From contig NZ_KB913013.1 of NCBI RefSeq assembly GCF_000383955.1, positions 6,042,746-6,106,745 on the forward strand: a stretch of 64,000 bases of DNA, given 5' to 3'. The DNA is from Rudanella lutea DSM 19387 (GTDB taxonomy: Bacteria; Bacteroidota; Bacteroidia; Cytophagales; Spirosomataceae). The position numbers were made by a program, and so were the translations under genes. This document shows, piece after piece, positions 25,361-35,276 of the stretch. Numbering within the stretch: the stretch's first letter is position 1; the number at the start of each line of letters is the position of its first letter. The notes under the pieces were generated by a model, which did no database searches, was not told the origin of the DNA, and saw only the letters and a list, made by a program, of their open reading frames with translations.

Positions 25361-27673
25361 ATGCAGTATCGTAGATTATGGTGGGGATTCATCTTAGTCA
25401 TGGTGGGCTCCTTTGCCGTACTGGGCTATTTTGGCACAGAAATATACCGACAGGCACCACCCATTCCTGACAAGGTAGTGACGCCCGACGGCCGGGTTTT
25501 ATTAACGGGTGAAGACATCCGCGACGGGCAAAACGTGTGGCAATCCATTGGCGGCCATGCTGTTGGCTCAATCTGGGGGCACGGAGCCTACGTAGCTCCC
25601 GACTGGACCGCCGATTGGCTACACCGCGAGGCTACCTTTATTCTGGATAGCTGGGCGCAGGTAGCCAAGGGCAAACCGTTTGCGGCTGCCGATGCCGAAA
25701 CACAGGCCGCCCTCAAAATTCGGCTCCAGCAATTGCTCCGTAAAAACACCTTTGACCCGCAAACGGCCACCCTCACGGTAGCCGGGATTCGGGCAGAGGC
25801 TATGGCTGCCAACAGCCAGTATTACACCGGCCTGTTTATGAACAACAAGGCTCTGGCCAGTCACCGGGATGCCTATGCCATTCCCGAAAACAGCGTGAAA
25901 GACCCCGTTCGGATGCGGCAGCTCAACGCTTTTTTCTTCTGGGCTTCGTGGGCCTGTGTCACTCAGCGCCCAAACGAAACCATCAGCTACACGAACAACT
26001 GGCCATCGGAAGAGCTGGTTGGTAACAAGCCAAGCACCGATCTGGTATTCTGGACCGGCTTCAGCGTGATCATACTACTGGCGGGCATTGGGTTGCTGGT
26101 ATGGCACCACGCTTCTACACCCGAGGATGTCGTAGAACCGGGTTTTTTGCCCAAAAAAGACCCGCTGCTGGGCCTGAAAGCAACCCCATCCATGCGGGCC
26201 ACCGAAAAATACTTCTGGATCGTGACAGCACTACTGGTGGTACAGGTCGGACTCGGGGGCATTACGGCGCACTTCGGTGTGGAGGGGCAGGGCTTCTTTG
26301 GGTTTCCGCTTGCCGAGTACCTCCCCTACTCGGTATCGCGCAGCTGGCACGTACAACTGGCTATTTTCTGGATTGCAACCTCGTGGCTGGCCACGGGTCT
26401 GTTTATTGCCCCGGCGGTATCGGGTGTGGAGCCAAAATTTCAACGACTGGGCGTCAATTTTCTGTTTGGGGCCCTCCTCGTAATCGTGGTTGGCTCGCTG
26501 GCGGGTCAATGGTTTGGGGTAATGCAGAAACTGGGGCTGATCGAAAACTTCTGGTTTGGCCACCAGGGGTACGAATACGTTGATATTGGTCGGTTCTGGC
26601 AGATTTTCCTGTTAGTTGGCCTGTTCTTGTGGCTGTTTCTGATGGGCCGCGCCATCTGGCCCGCCCTCAAACCCGACGCCGACGGTCGCCCGGCCGAAAG
26701 CCGCCATTTGCTGACGTTGTTCCTTATTTCGTCTATTGCCATTGCGGCTTTTTACGGCGCAGGGCTGATGTGGGGACGGCAAACTAACTTGGCCATTGCC
26801 GAATACTGGCGGTGGTGGGTGGTACACCTCTGGGTCGAAGGGTTCTTCGAGGTGTTTGCCACGGTGGTCATCGCATTTTTGTTTGTACGACTGGGTTTGC
26901 TCCGTATTCAGAGCGCCACAAGCCAAGTGTTGTTTTCAACGATCATCTTCCTTTTCGGCGGCATCATTGGCACCTGTCACCACTTGTATTTCAGCGGTAC
27001 ACCCACCTCCGTGATGGCCTTGGGGGCTACGTTTAGTGCGCTGGAAGTGGTGCCGTTGGTGCTACTTGGTTTTGAAGCCTACGCTAATCTTAAAATCAGC
27101 CGGTCGACTGCCTGGATTCAGGCGTACAAGTGGCCCATTTACTGTTTCGTAGCCGTTGCGTTCTGGAATCTGGTGGGTGCCGGGCTGTTTGGGTTCATTA
27201 TCAACCCACCGCTTGCGCTCTACTATATGCAGGGCCTGAACACCACCCCGGTTCACGGTCACACGGCCCTGTTTGGTGTGTACGGGATTTTGGGAATCGG
27301 GCTCATGCTGTTCTCGCTACGGGCTATGAGCACCCGGTCAGTTTGGAAAGATGGCACCATCCGGTTTGCGTTTTGGTCAATCAATATTGGGTTGGGCCTC
27401 ATGGTCGTTCTGAGTGTGCTCCCCATTGGCCTGTTGCAAACCTGGGCCAGCGTAGAACACGGCCTTTGGTACGCGCGCTCACTGGAGTTTATGCAAACCG
27501 ACACAATGCAGTTGTTGCGCTGGCTGCGGGTGGTGGGCGATACCGTATTTGCCGCCGGAGTGCTGGCACTGGCCTGGTTTATCATCGGCCTGAAAACCGG
27601 CCGGTCTCTGGTGCCAACCGTGCCTAACCGTCGGCCTTCGCCCGAGTATGAACTGGCCGACACGGAAGTGTAG
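25361..27673 (+). CDS. norB: Quinol-dependent nitric oxide reductase (qNor)
   Basis: The ATG at 25361 (MQYRRLWWGF) gives 770 residues, the length of single-subunit qNor, which reduces 2 NO to N2O using quinol. Residues 1-220 are the NorC-like extension without a haem c motif, including the conserved block QNVWQSIGGHAVGSIWGHGAYVAPDW split by about residue 60. The NorB-like core has some 12 helices. Metal ligands visible are RSWHVQL (haem b), VVHLWVEGFFEVFAT (FeB His and Glu), GTCHHLYF (FeB His pair) and PVHGHTALFG (haem b and b3). It lies downstream of the 595-residue gene but has its own regulated promoter. Confidence 0.96.
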   Translation: MQYRRLWWGFILVMVGSFAVLGYFGTEIYRQAPPIPDKVVTPDGRVLLTGEDIRDGQNVWQSIGGHAVGSIWGHGAYVAPDWTADWLHREATFILDSWAQVAKGKPFAAADAETQAALKIRLQQLLRKNTFDPQTATLTVAGIRAEAMAANSQYYTGLFMNNKALASHRDAYAIPENSVKDPVRMRQLNAFFFWASWACVTQRPNETISYTNNWPSEELVGNKPSTDLVFWTGFSVIILLAGIGLLVWHHASTPEDVVEPGFLPKKDPLLGLKATPSMRATEKYFWIVTALLVVQVGLGGITAHFGVEGQGFFGFPLAEYLPYSVSRSWHVQLAIFWIATSWLATGLFIAPAVSGVEPKFQRLGVNFLFGALLVIVVGSLAGQWFGVMQKLGLIENFWFGHQGYEYVDIGRFWQIFLLVGLFLWLFLMGRAIWPALKPDADGRPAESRHLLTLFLISSIAIAAFYGAGLMWGRQTNLAIAEYWRWWVVHLWVEGFFEVFATVVIAFLFVRLGLLRIQSATSQVLFSTIIFLFGGIIGTCHHLYFSGTPTSVMALGATFSALEVVPLVLLGFEAYANLKISRSTAWIQAYKWPIYCFVAVAFWNLVGAGLFGFIINPPLALYYMQGLNTTPVHGHTALFGVYGILGIGLMLFSLRAMSTRSVWKDGTIRFAFWSINIGLGLMVVLSVLPIGLLQTWASVEHGLWYARSLEFMQTDTMQLLRWLRVVGDTVFAAGVLALAWFIIGLKTGRSLVPTVPNRRPSPEYELADTEV

Positions 27674-27690
27674 CGGGTAGAAAGTCTTTC

Positions 27691-27726
27691 AAAAAAGGGG
27701 CAGCGTTTAGGCGCTGCCCCTTTTTT
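27691..27726. terminator. Bidirectional intrinsic terminator after norB
   Basis: AAAAAAGGGGCAGCG (27691-27705), loop TTTAGG, and the perfect complement ending in six T (27712-27726). A-run on one side and T-run on the other allow termination in both directions between norB and the convergent cytochrome operon. Confidence 0.9.
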
Positions 27727-27875
27727 GTACACGTGTTTGTCTAACTTTTGTTCATGTACAGCCGAACCACCAAACCGGGTCTGGGCAACATGAGGCAACG
27801 TATAGCGGGATAAATGCGCGTCGAAAGGGGCTGTTTGTTTAATGGACCCTCACCCCAGCAGCCCATTTTAGTTCA

Positions 27876-30035
27876 CTAATTGAAAAACACCTCGTCTACA
27901 AAAACCCAGCCGGGCTGCCCCTTGCCCGGATGCCAGGCGGGGAGTTTGGTGACCGGCCGGGCTACTATCTTGACGACAGCGCAGGTCTCCCCGTTCAGAG
28001 CCGCCTGAATACCCTCGATCCGACCCGACTCTTCTTTTTGCGGCTGCGTGGGCTGAATTTTCCGGACCAGTTTCAAGTGGGCCTTGTCGGGGCCACCCCA
28101 TACCTCGACCGTGTTGGGCGGCATAATGTAGCTGCCCGTGTTTTTACCGATGCTCAACGTCACCGATTTGAGCGGCACCGGACGGGCAAAGCTGAAGAAA
28201 GCTTCGAACGGCTTTTCGCGGAAGCCCAGCCAGGCAACGTCCTTGAAATTTTCGATGGTACCTTTTTTGCCGTCAATCAGCGTCTTGCCGCCTTCGCCGA
28301 GGTATTGAGGGTTGGGCTGGTTGACCAGTTCGGCCTGCGCGGGCTTGTGCTGACCACCAAAGAAGGTGTACTCCACCAACTCACTCGCGTACCATTTATC
28401 TTTAGTGGCCCGCGCTTTCACGACCGTAAAGCCGTTTACGGCAAACGGTTTCTGGTACACGGGCGATTTGAGCGTGTCGGGCTCCGAGCCGTCGGTAGTG
28501 TACCGAATCTGCACACCCGGCAGCGGGTGCTTAAAGGTTACGGGCGTTTGGGCCGTCACCACAAACTGCTCATTCACCAGCATAGGCGGGTTCAATTTCA
28601 GCCGTTCGGTATCGCTGGGTATGTAGCCGGCCACAAACCGGATGCCCTTGTTTTCCCTCTGCAATTGTGCCAATTCGGCCGTTCCGAGGGGAGTATTCCA
28701 GACAAATACCTCTTTCAGATGGGGCAGTTGCGACAGAGCCGCCAGCGCGTCTTTGTTTACTTTGGTGCCCGATAAAGCAAGCGAATTGAGCTTAGTCAAC
28801 GATTTCAGGTCGGCCAGTGTTTTGCCGGTCACCTCGCTGTTGTTCAGAATAAGCTTTTCGAGGTTTTCGAACTGGGCAATGGTTTTCATATCCTCGTCGC
28901 GCACCGGCATATTGGTCAGGTTGAGCGAAACGAGTTGCTGTTTCACGTCTGACAACTCGGCCAGATGTTCGGGCTTGTAGGCCTCGCGCACAAAGAAACT
29001 GGCCTGCAAAGCCGGGGAGTCGTGGGCCAGCGGCACCACTACCCGAAACGGCGTATTTACTTTTTCGAGAGCCTCCTCCGATGCCGCATCAAAATCGTAG
29101 GCCACGGCTTCAGTAACCGACGCTCCCCGTTTGGCGTTCAGGTGCGCCAGCACCAGCGCCCGCAGCGGGTCGTTTTGCGCCAGAGCCCCGAGTGATTTTT
29201 TGGTGTCGGCTCCGGCTTTAATCCAGGCCGTTAGCAAACCAACTTCGTCGGGTGATAATTGGGCTTTGCCTTTGGGCGGCATGTGCTTTTTATCCTCCAG
29301 CGGCAGGTTGGCCCGCTGAATCATGTGGCTGTTGAGCGGATCACCGGCTACCCAGATGGGGCCGTTTTTACCGCCTTTCAGCAAACCTGCCATTGTGCTC
29401 ATAAGGAGTTCGCCCTTCTGCTTCTGTTCGTTATGACACTGATAGCATTTGGTTTTCAGAATCGGCTCGATGGTGCTCACAAACACAGGAGTATCGTCGG
29501 TAAAAGCCATTTCGGGGACGACCTCTTCGTTTGGAAACAGGTAATCTTCGCCATGGGTCAGGCTGGCCCCGAAATGCCCCGTCACGAACAGACAAAGGGT
29601 ACTCAACCCCAAAACCGGGCTGAACAACCGGCTATTGCTTTCGGAACGCTCATTCAACACCACCAGCGCGTAGGCCAGCAAACTCATGCCCACGCCAGTG
29701 TATTTATGCCAGTTGAGCAGGTTGTCGGTATAACCGCCCTCGCGCGATAGGAAAAAGCCCATCAAGGCAGCCACTGAAGCTGAAAGGGCCGTGATGATTA
29801 GTAGAAACCGAAACAGTTGGGCAACCCCTTCGCCCGCAAACGCCCGCCGGAATACCCACAGCACGGCAACCAGCACCAACAACCCGATGGGGAGGTGCAA
29901 CAGCATGGGGTGCATCCGGCCGACGGGTTGCAGCCAGCCCGGCAAGACTACTTTTTCCTGAAAAATGAGCAGGAAAAGGAGCAACAGGTTTAACGCTAAC
30001 AGTACATTGGCAGTAACCGCCTGAAAACGACGCAT
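27876..30035 (-). CDS. DUF2231 membrane protein with planctomycete-type cytochrome, leucine-rich repeats and CHB_HEX domain
   Basis: The ATG at 30035 gives 719 residues. Order: five hydrophobic helices of DUF2231 type (about 8-160, with GRMHPMLLHLPIGLL), a cytochrome domain of planctomycete PSCyt1 type with one haem motif CYQCH near 205 and MPPKGKAQLS, then leucine-rich repeats (about 370-470). Next is a chitobiase-type beta-sandwich with TTDGSEPD, and a C-terminal F5/8-like strand region. It is the last gene of a three-gene minus-strand operon with DUF1501 and DUF1553 proteins. It is probably anchored in the inner membrane with the haem in the periplasm. The substrate is unknown; this set is best known from Planctomycetes. 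Confidence 0.88.
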   Translation of the reverse strand: MRRFQAVTANVLLALNLLLLFLLIFQEKVVLPGWLQPVGRMHPMLLHLPIGLLVLVAVLWVFRRAFAGEGVAQLFRFLLIITALSASVAALMGFFLSREGGYTDNLLNWHKYTGVGMSLLAYALVVLNERSESNSRLFSPVLGLSTLCLFVTGHFGASLTHGEDYLFPNEEVVPEMAFTDDTPVFVSTIEPILKTKCYQCHNEQKQKGELLMSTMAGLLKGGKNGPIWVAGDPLNSHMIQRANLPLEDKKHMPPKGKAQLSPDEVGLLTAWIKAGADTKKSLGALAQNDPLRALVLAHLNAKRGASVTEAVAYDFDAASEEALEKVNTPFRVVVPLAHDSPALQASFFVREAYKPEHLAELSDVKQQLVSLNLTNMPVRDEDMKTIAQFENLEKLILNNSEVTGKTLADLKSLTKLNSLALSGTKVNKDALAALSQLPHLKEVFVWNTPLGTAELAQLQRENKGIRFVAGYIPSDTERLKLNPPMLVNEQFVVTAQTPVTFKHPLPGVQIRYTTDGSEPDTLKSPVYQKPFAVNGFTVVKARATKDKWYASELVEYTFFGGQHKPAQAELVNQPNPQYLGEGGKTLIDGKKGTIENFKDVAWLGFREKPFEAFFSFARPVPLKSVTLSIGKNTGSYIMPPNTVEVWGGPDKAHLKLVRKIQPTQPQKEESGRIEGIQAALNGETCAVVKIVARPVTKLPAWHPGKGQPGWVFVDEVFFN

Positions 30036-30127
30036 GGTAAGGAGAGTAGCGGAATAGTGGGTGGGTACAAAAGGACCGTTTCCGGCAGCAGTTGCCACCG
30101 GAAACAAGGTTTGAAACTAATCGATTA

Positions 30128-31579
30128 TCAGGCCATCAAACCCGGCAACACTTTCCCGGCCACATCGGTCAGGCGGTAACGCCGGCCGAGGTGCTTGTAG
30201 GTCAGCTTCTCGTGGTTGAGGCCCATCAGGTGCATCACTGTCGCGTGGAAATCGTGGATGTTGACCGGGTCGCGCACCACATTGTAGCCAAACTCGTCGG
30301 TTTCGCCGTAGACGGTACCAGGTTTTACGCCCCCGCCCGCCATCCAGGTGCAGTACGCCCGGGGGTGATGGTCGCGGCCGTAGTTGTCTTTGGTTGCGGT
30401 GCCCTGCGAGTAGTTGGTTCGGCCGAATTCGCCACCCCAGATTACGAGCGTTTCGTCCAGCAGACCGCGCTGTTTGAGGTCGGTAATCAGAGCGGCCGAG
30501 GCCCGGTCGGTGTCTTTGGCCTGTAGCGGCATTTCGCCCACCATATTACCGTGCTGATCCCAGCCCTGATGATAGAGTTGCACAAACCGAACCCCGGCTT
30601 CAGAGAGCTTGCGGGCCAGCAGACAGTTGGCGGCAAACGTACCGGGCACCAGACACTCGGGACCGTACATTTTAATGATATGGTCGGGCTCCTTGCTCAG
30701 GTCAGTCAGTTCGGGCACGGCCGTTTGCATCCGATAGGCCATTTCGTACTGCTGCACTTTGGCCTTGATTTCGGGATCGCCAAAATCGTCGTAGGCCATG
30801 TTGTTCAGTTCGGCGAGGTTGTCGAGCATCTTCCGGCGCGAGGTCCGGTCGGTGCCTTCGGGGTTGTTGAGGTACAGAATGGGCTCTTCGCCACTGCTGA
30901 ATACCACGCCCTGATGAGTAGAGTCCAGAAAGCCGTTGGTCCAGAGTTTGGAGTACACGCCCTGCCCGTTGCCCTTGCCCCGCGACAGCAGCACCGAAAA
31001 CGCGGGCAGGTTTTTGTTATCGCTACCGAGACCGTAGCTCACCCACGCGCCCATGCTCGGGCGGTTACCCTGCTGCGCCCCTGTTTGCAGGAAGGTCAAC
31101 GCCGGATCGTGGTTGATGGCCTCGGTGTTCATGGTCTTAATCATGCAGATGTCGTCCACGATGTTAGCGATGTTGGGAAACAGTTCGCTCACCCACATGC
31201 CCGACTGCCCATACTGCTTGAACTGAAAGTGCGAGCCCACCAGCGGGAACTTGGCCTGATTGGCCGTCATGCCCGTGAGCCGCTGCCCTTTCCGAATCGA
31301 ATCGGGCAGGTCCTGACCCGCCAGTTTGTTGAGCATCGGCTTGTACTCGAAGCTTTCATACTGCGAGGGAGCCCCGTTCTGAAACAGGTAGATCACCCGC
31401 TTGGCTTTGGGCGCAAAGTGCGAAATACCCAGTGGCAGGGCATCCGACTCCTCATCGCCCCCCCGAAACAGATCAGGCACCAGCAATGAACCCAGGGCCA
31501 GACTTCCGATTCCGGCGGCTGCTTTCCCCAGAAAATGCCGACGGTTTACATTCAGACGATTTTCGATGAATTCGTTCAT
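30128..31579 (-). CDS. DUF1501 protein with twin-arginine signal
   Basis: The 483-residue protein begins with a Tat-type signal (NRRHFLGKAAAGIGSLALG), so it is exported folded. DUF1501 proteins belong to the alkaline phosphatase/sulfatase superfamily. Visible landmarks are IYLFQNGAPSQYE, LSRGKGNGQGVYS, QLYHQGWDQHGN, VIWGGEFGRTN and DHHPRAYCTWMAGGG, with His/Asp residues suited to metal binding. The ATG overlaps the stop of the DUF1553 gene by four bases, so the two are translationally coupled. In Planctomycetes these pairs are abundant; a hydrolytic or oxidative role on complex organic matter is supposed, not proven. Confidence 0.92.
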   Translation of the reverse strand: MNEFIENRLNVNRRHFLGKAAAGIGSLALGSLLVPDLFRGGDEESDALPLGISHFAPKAKRVIYLFQNGAPSQYESFEYKPMLNKLAGQDLPDSIRKGQRLTGMTANQAKFPLVGSHFQFKQYGQSGMWVSELFPNIANIVDDICMIKTMNTEAINHDPALTFLQTGAQQGNRPSMGAWVSYGLGSDNKNLPAFSVLLSRGKGNGQGVYSKLWTNGFLDSTHQGVVFSSGEEPILYLNNPEGTDRTSRRKMLDNLAELNNMAYDDFGDPEIKAKVQQYEMAYRMQTAVPELTDLSKEPDHIIKMYGPECLVPGTFAANCLLARKLSEAGVRFVQLYHQGWDQHGNMVGEMPLQAKDTDRASAALITDLKQRGLLDETLVIWGGEFGRTNYSQGTATKDNYGRDHHPRAYCTWMAGGGVKPGTVYGETDEFGYNVVRDPVNIHDFHATVMHLMGLNHEKLTYKHLGRRYRLTDVAGKVLPGLMA

Positions 31580-33960
31580 AGCATTATGGTTTCTTCGAGG
31601 TTGTACAACATCAACAGGGTTTGCATCAGGGCCGCTGTAGCGGGCTTATCGGCCACGGTAGCGTGGGGAGTTTCGCCCACGGCCAGCAGATTTTCGGCTT
31701 TTTTCGGGGTAGCCGCAAACGTCATTTTCTCGTCGGCAAAGTACTTCTGTAATACCTTCAGCTCTTTGTCTTTGGGCGTGCGGCACAGAATCTGGCGGAA
31801 TGCTTTCTCGATTTTCTCGTCGGCGGAGGTTTTCTCTCCCATCAGTTTTTCGGCCAGCACCCGGGCCGATTCAAGCACCATCGGGTCGTTGAGCATCACC
31901 AGCGCCTGTAGGGGCGTGTTAGTGCGGGAGCGTTTCACCTCGCACTGATCGCGGTTGCTGGCGTCGAACATAAGCATGGAGGGGGGCGGCACCGTGCGCT
32001 TGATGAACACGTACATGCCGCGCCGGTACAGAGCCGTGCCGTGGTCCTGCACGTACCGCGCCAGCGAGCCCCGGCCCGAGGTCGCTACCTCCCACAAGCC
32101 CTTGGGCTGGTAAGGCTTTACGCTCGGTCCGCCAATTTCGGGATTGAGCAGGCCGCTGCTCGTCAGCACCAGATCGCGCACCAGTTCGGCCGGGAGCCGC
32201 AGGCGGGGTGCGTGCGAGAGGTAAATGTTTTCGGGGTCTTTGGCCAGTTTGTCTTTGGTAATCTGGGCCGACTGCCGGTACGTAGCCGAGGTAACGATCT
32301 GTTTCACCAGCCGCTTCATGTCCCAGTTGTGGGTGCGGAAATCCACCGCCAGCCAGTCGAGCAGTTCGGGATGGCTGGGTAGTTCGCCCTGCATCCCGAA
32401 ATCGCCTACGGTTTTGACAATTCCCCGACCGAAAAACTCCTGCCAGATCCGGTTCACAAACACTCGCGCCGTGAGCGGATTCTTCGGATCGGTCATCCAA
32501 CGGGCTAGTCCGAGCCGGTTTTGTGGATATTTCTTCTTGTCGAAAGGCATAATAAACGTCGGCATGGCGGCCGAAACGATCTCCGAAGGCTGATCGTAAT
32601 TACCCCGGCTCAGGATATGCGTTTTGCGGAGCGTATCGGCATCTTTCATCACCATGACCATCACCGACGCCGTGTCTTTTTTATTGACGAACCGCAGAAT
32701 GTCTTTCACATCCCGATCGGTAATTTTCATGTTCGGGGGGTCGGCAAAGGAGGCATCAATGGTTCCGAAAAGTCCTTTTTCGGGCACCTGATTGAAAAAC
32801 GCAAAGGTGCTGTAGTAGTCTTTTTGCAGAATGGGGTCGTACTTGTGGTCGTGGCATTTGGCGCACTCGTAGGTCAGGGCCAGAAACGTTTTGCCGAAGG
32901 TGTTGGTCCGGTCGGTGACGTATTCGATGCGGTACTCCTCGTCGATTACCCCGCCCTCCTGCGTGATTTTGTGGTTCCGGTTAAAGCCAGTCGCCAGCAT
33001 CATCTCTTTAGTGGGCGGTCCGCCGTCGCGGTTGGGGAGTAGATCACCGGCCAGTTGCCAGGTCAGGAATTTGTCATAGCCGTAGTTCTGATTGAACGCG
33101 TGAATGACCCAGTCGCGCCAGGGCCACATGGTCCGCAGACCGTCGTCCTGATACCCGTGCGAATCGGCGTAGCGGGCCACGTCGAGCCACCCAATCGCCA
33201 TTTTTTCGCCGTAATGCGGGCTTTTGAGCAATTCGTCTACGACTTTCTCGTAGGCATTCTCCGATTTATCGGCTAGGAAGCGCTTTTGCAGATCGAGCGA
33301 AGGCGGCAGACCCGTAATGTCCAGCGATACACGTTTCAACAGCCGCTCCTTGTCCGACTCGGCATTGGGCTCCAGCCCCATTTCGGTCATTTTGGCCAGC
33401 GTGAAATGGTCGATCTCGTTACGCGGCCAGTCCTCATCATCGACCTCGGGCAGTTTAGGGGTTTGCGGAGCAATAAAAGCCCAGTGCGGTTTGTATTTGG
33501 CCCCCTGCTTAATCCACTTCTCGATCAGGGCAATCTGATGTTCGGTCAGCTTCAGGTTGGAGTTGACGGGTGGCATCACATCGGCGGTGTCTTTGGTGGT
33601 GATGCGCAGCCAGACCGCCGACTTCAGCGGATCGCCCGGAACAATCCCGTGCATGTTCGGGCTGTCTTTGAGGGCGGCATAGGCATCAGCCTCAACATCG
33701 AGCCGGAGGCTGGCCTCGCGCTTGTTGGCATCGGGACCATGACAGACAAAACAATTGTCGGACAAAATGGGCCGGATATGTAAATTATAATCGACTTCGT
33801 CGGGGATGGCCACCGCCACCGATCCCGTATTGCGGCTACTGGTGAAGAAACAGGCCGTCAACAGCACCGAAAGGGCAGTTCCGGTAAGCAGCGCAAGCCT
33901 GTTCTTAACCAGCCAGGGAATGAGTTGATGTCTTTTTTTCACGGCAGATAGAATGTTCAA
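31576..33960 (-). CDS. DUF1549/DUF1553 planctomycete-type cytochrome c protein
   Basis: The only start after the in-frame stop at 33961-33963 is TTG at 33960, with a GTG six codons on; no ATG is available. The protein (794 residues from TTG) has an N-terminal anchor ([14 protein letters not shown]), a PSCyt1 haem domain with CFVCH near residue 72 and a DUF1549 domain (about 180-390). DUF1549 contains a second haem-type motif [15 protein letters not shown]1553 domain (about 480-750) with [15 protein letters not shown] and [20 protein letters not shown] completes it. It is the first gene of the operon and overlaps the DUF1501 gene. Confidence 0.92.
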   Translation of the reverse strand: MNILSAVKKRHQLIPWLVKNRLALLTGTALSVLLTACFFTSSRNTGSVAVAIPDEVDYNLHIRPILSDNCFVCHGPDANKREASLRLDVEADAYAALKDSPNMHGIVPGDPLKSAVWLRITTKDTADVMPPVNSNLKLTEHQIALIEKWIKQGAKYKPHWAFIAPQTPKLPEVDDEDWPRNEIDHFTLAKMTEMGLEPNAESDKERLLKRVSLDITGLPPSLDLQKRFLADKSENAYEKVVDELLKSPHYGEKMAIGWLDVARYADSHGYQDDGLRTMWPWRDWVIHAFNQNYGYDKFLTWQLAGDLLPNRDGGPPTKEMMLATGFNRNHKITQEGGVIDEEYRIEYVTDRTNTFGKTFLALTYECAKCHDHKYDPILQKDYYSTFAFFNQVPEKGLFGTIDASFADPPNMKITDRDVKDILRFVNKKDTASVMVMVMKDADTLRKTHILSRGNYDQPSEIVSAAMPTFIMPFDKKKYPQNRLGLARWMTDPKNPLTARVFVNRIWQEFFGRGIVKTVGDFGMQGELPSHPELLDWLAVDFRTHNWDMKRLVKQIVTSATYRQSAQITKDKLAKDPENIYLSHAPRLRLPAELVRDLVLTSSGLLNPEIGGPSVKPYQPKGLWEVATSGRGSLARYVQDHGTALYRRGMYVFIKRTVPPPSMLMFDASNRDQCEVKRSRTNTPLQALVMLNDPMVLESARVLAEKLMGEKTSADEKIEKAFRQILCRTPKDKELKVLQKYFADEKMTFAATPKKAENLLAVGETPHATVADKPATAALMQTLLMLYNLEETIML

Positions 33961-33981
33961 TCAATCTCTAAAAATATAGCC

Positions 33982-34022
33982 TTTGACCATACTTACCAAA
34001 ATACCACGTTAGTAAGGTCAAA
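33982..34022. promoter_or_regulatory. Inverted repeat upstream of the DUF1553 operon
   Basis: TTTGACCATACTTAC (33982-33996) and GTTAGTAAGGTCAAA (34008-34022) are complements in 13 of 15 positions, 11 bases apart, 22 bases before the TTG start. This looks like an operator or activator site for the three-gene operon. The binding protein is unknown. Confidence 0.5.
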
Positions 34023-34153
34023 ATACCATATAAATCGGGCAATCGAACAAAAAACCTACCGATTCAAATTATTCCTGGTCCATAGCCAGATTACTGTTCA
34101 ATAATAGCCGGGACAAAAGGGGTGCCGAATCGCCCCGGACGGTACCGATTCTT

Positions 34154-34642
34154 TTACTTTGATTGCGATAATGTTGCCAGCAACGCTTCCAGATTTTTCA
34201 AATTCATGGCTGTTCCTTCCTTGAAGCCCATTTCGAGCATCTTCTCCATCCGGGCAAGTGATTCATTATAAATACTGACGTGCACGGTCGTTTTCCCGTT
34301 CAGCTCGTTGAAGCGCAAATCCCATTCAGAACCTGGCAACTCGGGGTTTTCATCTTTGTCGGCAAAGGCATTCAACAATTTGAAGTTGGTCTTCGGGGTT
34401 ATAGCCGTATAGGTTTGTAGCGACCAGAACTCCTCGCCTTCGGGGCTAACCATAGCATAAAAGCGTCGGCCGCCCACTTCAAAATCCATGTATTTAGTTT
34501 TGGAGGTCCAGGGTTTAGGTGCCCACCATTGGTCAAGAATTTCGGGCTTCGTGTACGCATCCCATACCAACGAAAGGGCGGCATCGAATTCGCGGGAGAA
34601 ACTGACTGTTTTGGCGGTTTTGTCGACAGTGAAATCGTTCAT
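34154..34642 (-). CDS. SRPBCC/AHSA1-family protein
   Basis: The 162-residue protein has the START-like fold of the AHSA1 family: [27 protein letters not shown] near the start, GGRRFYAM and WDLRFNEL strands, then the long C-terminal helix [20 protein letters not shown]. These proteins have a hydrophobic cavity; no catalytic residues can be assigned. Its ATG overlaps the stop of the ArsR-type regulator by four bases. The ArsR-SRPBCC pair is a very common small operon; the ligand is generally unknown. Confidence 0.92.
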   Translation of the reverse strand: MNDFTVDKTAKTVSFSREFDAALSLVWDAYTKPEILDQWWAPKPWTSKTKYMDFEVGGRRFYAMVSPEGEEFWSLQTYTAITPKTNFKLLNAFADKDENPELPGSEWDLRFNELNGKTTVHVSIYNESLARMEKMLEMGFKEGTAMNLKNLEALLATLSQSK

Positions 34643-34959
34643 TTTGTTTGTGCTTTAAGGGTTGTTAATACGTCATCGAGTTGCGTGAAGCGCGTCTCCC
34701 AGAGCTTTCTGAATTGGTCAATCCAGGCATCAACTTCTTTCATTTTCTCAACTTCCAGGGAGTAATAGATCTCCCTGCCTTGCTGTTCCTGTTTCACCAG
34801 CTCGCATTCGGTGAGAATGCGAAGGTGCTTGGAAACGGCTTGTCGGGTTGTGTTGAAGTTCTCGGCAATGGCATTTGGTGTCATGGCCTGAAACGCAATC
34901 AGCGTAATGATGGCCCGTCTGGTGGGGTCGGCTATGGCTTGAAAAATATCTCGTCTCAT
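34639..34959 (-). CDS. ArsR-family regulator paired with SRPBCC protein
   Basis: The ATG at 34959 ([20 protein letters not shown]) is the conserved start; the frame is open further upstream across the operator but that part is not coding. The 106-residue protein is a winged-helix repressor (helix [14 protein letters not shown], wing GREIYYSL). It has no cysteine pair in the metal position (only one Cys, in TECEL), so it is not an arsenic sensor. It probably represses its own operon through the double operator 22 bases upstream. Confidence 0.92.
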   Translation of the reverse strand: MRRDIFQAIADPTRRAIITLIAFQAMTPNAIAENFNTTRQAVSKHLRILTECELVKQEQQGREIYYSLEVEKMKEVDAWIDQFRKLWETRFTQLDDVLTTLKAQTK

Positions 34960-34980
34960 CGGGAATGAATTTGGTATCAA

Positions 34981-35022
34981 GAAACCGAATGGTTGCAAAT
35001 CTACATGCAACCATTCGGTTTC
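34981..35022. promoter_or_regulatory. Double operator of the ArsR/SRPBCC operon
   Basis: A perfect 17-bp inverted repeat (34981-34997 and 35006-35022, loop of 8). Each arm contains its own palindrome AACC-N4-GGTT (34984-34995 AACCGAATGGTT and 35009-35020 AACCATTCGGTT), centres 25 bases apart. This fits two ArsR dimers on one promoter. Confidence 0.7.
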
Positions 35023-35276
35023 GCAACTTATTCCGATTAAAAGAGAATCCGCTAAAATTGACAGCTTACTGGGGTAGCATAGAATAGTCGCGGACACGCA
35101 CGCTGTGTTGTAAGGTGTGTGCCATGTAAAATGAAACTGAAACCGGGTGCCACCGGGAGGTAAGCGAAGCTTAAATGCCCTGATTCTTTGCCGAAAACAG
35201 TAGGTTGGTCATTCTGCGCCGTTTATGGCGTTGGAAGCTACTTACCTAAACATAATATCACCCTCCTACCAGCCCT
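35023..35276. other. Divergent intergenic region before the citrate-type transporter
   Basis: Together with the operator this makes 317 bases without a gene. I see no credible open frame, hairpin or exact promoter consensus here; ATTCTTTG near 35181-35188 is a weak -7 candidate. Confidence 0.3.

Noticed and set aside
30551-31489. 312-codon plus-strand open frame
   Set aside because: Antisense to the DUF1501 gene, His/Val/Gly-rich without recognisable motifs.
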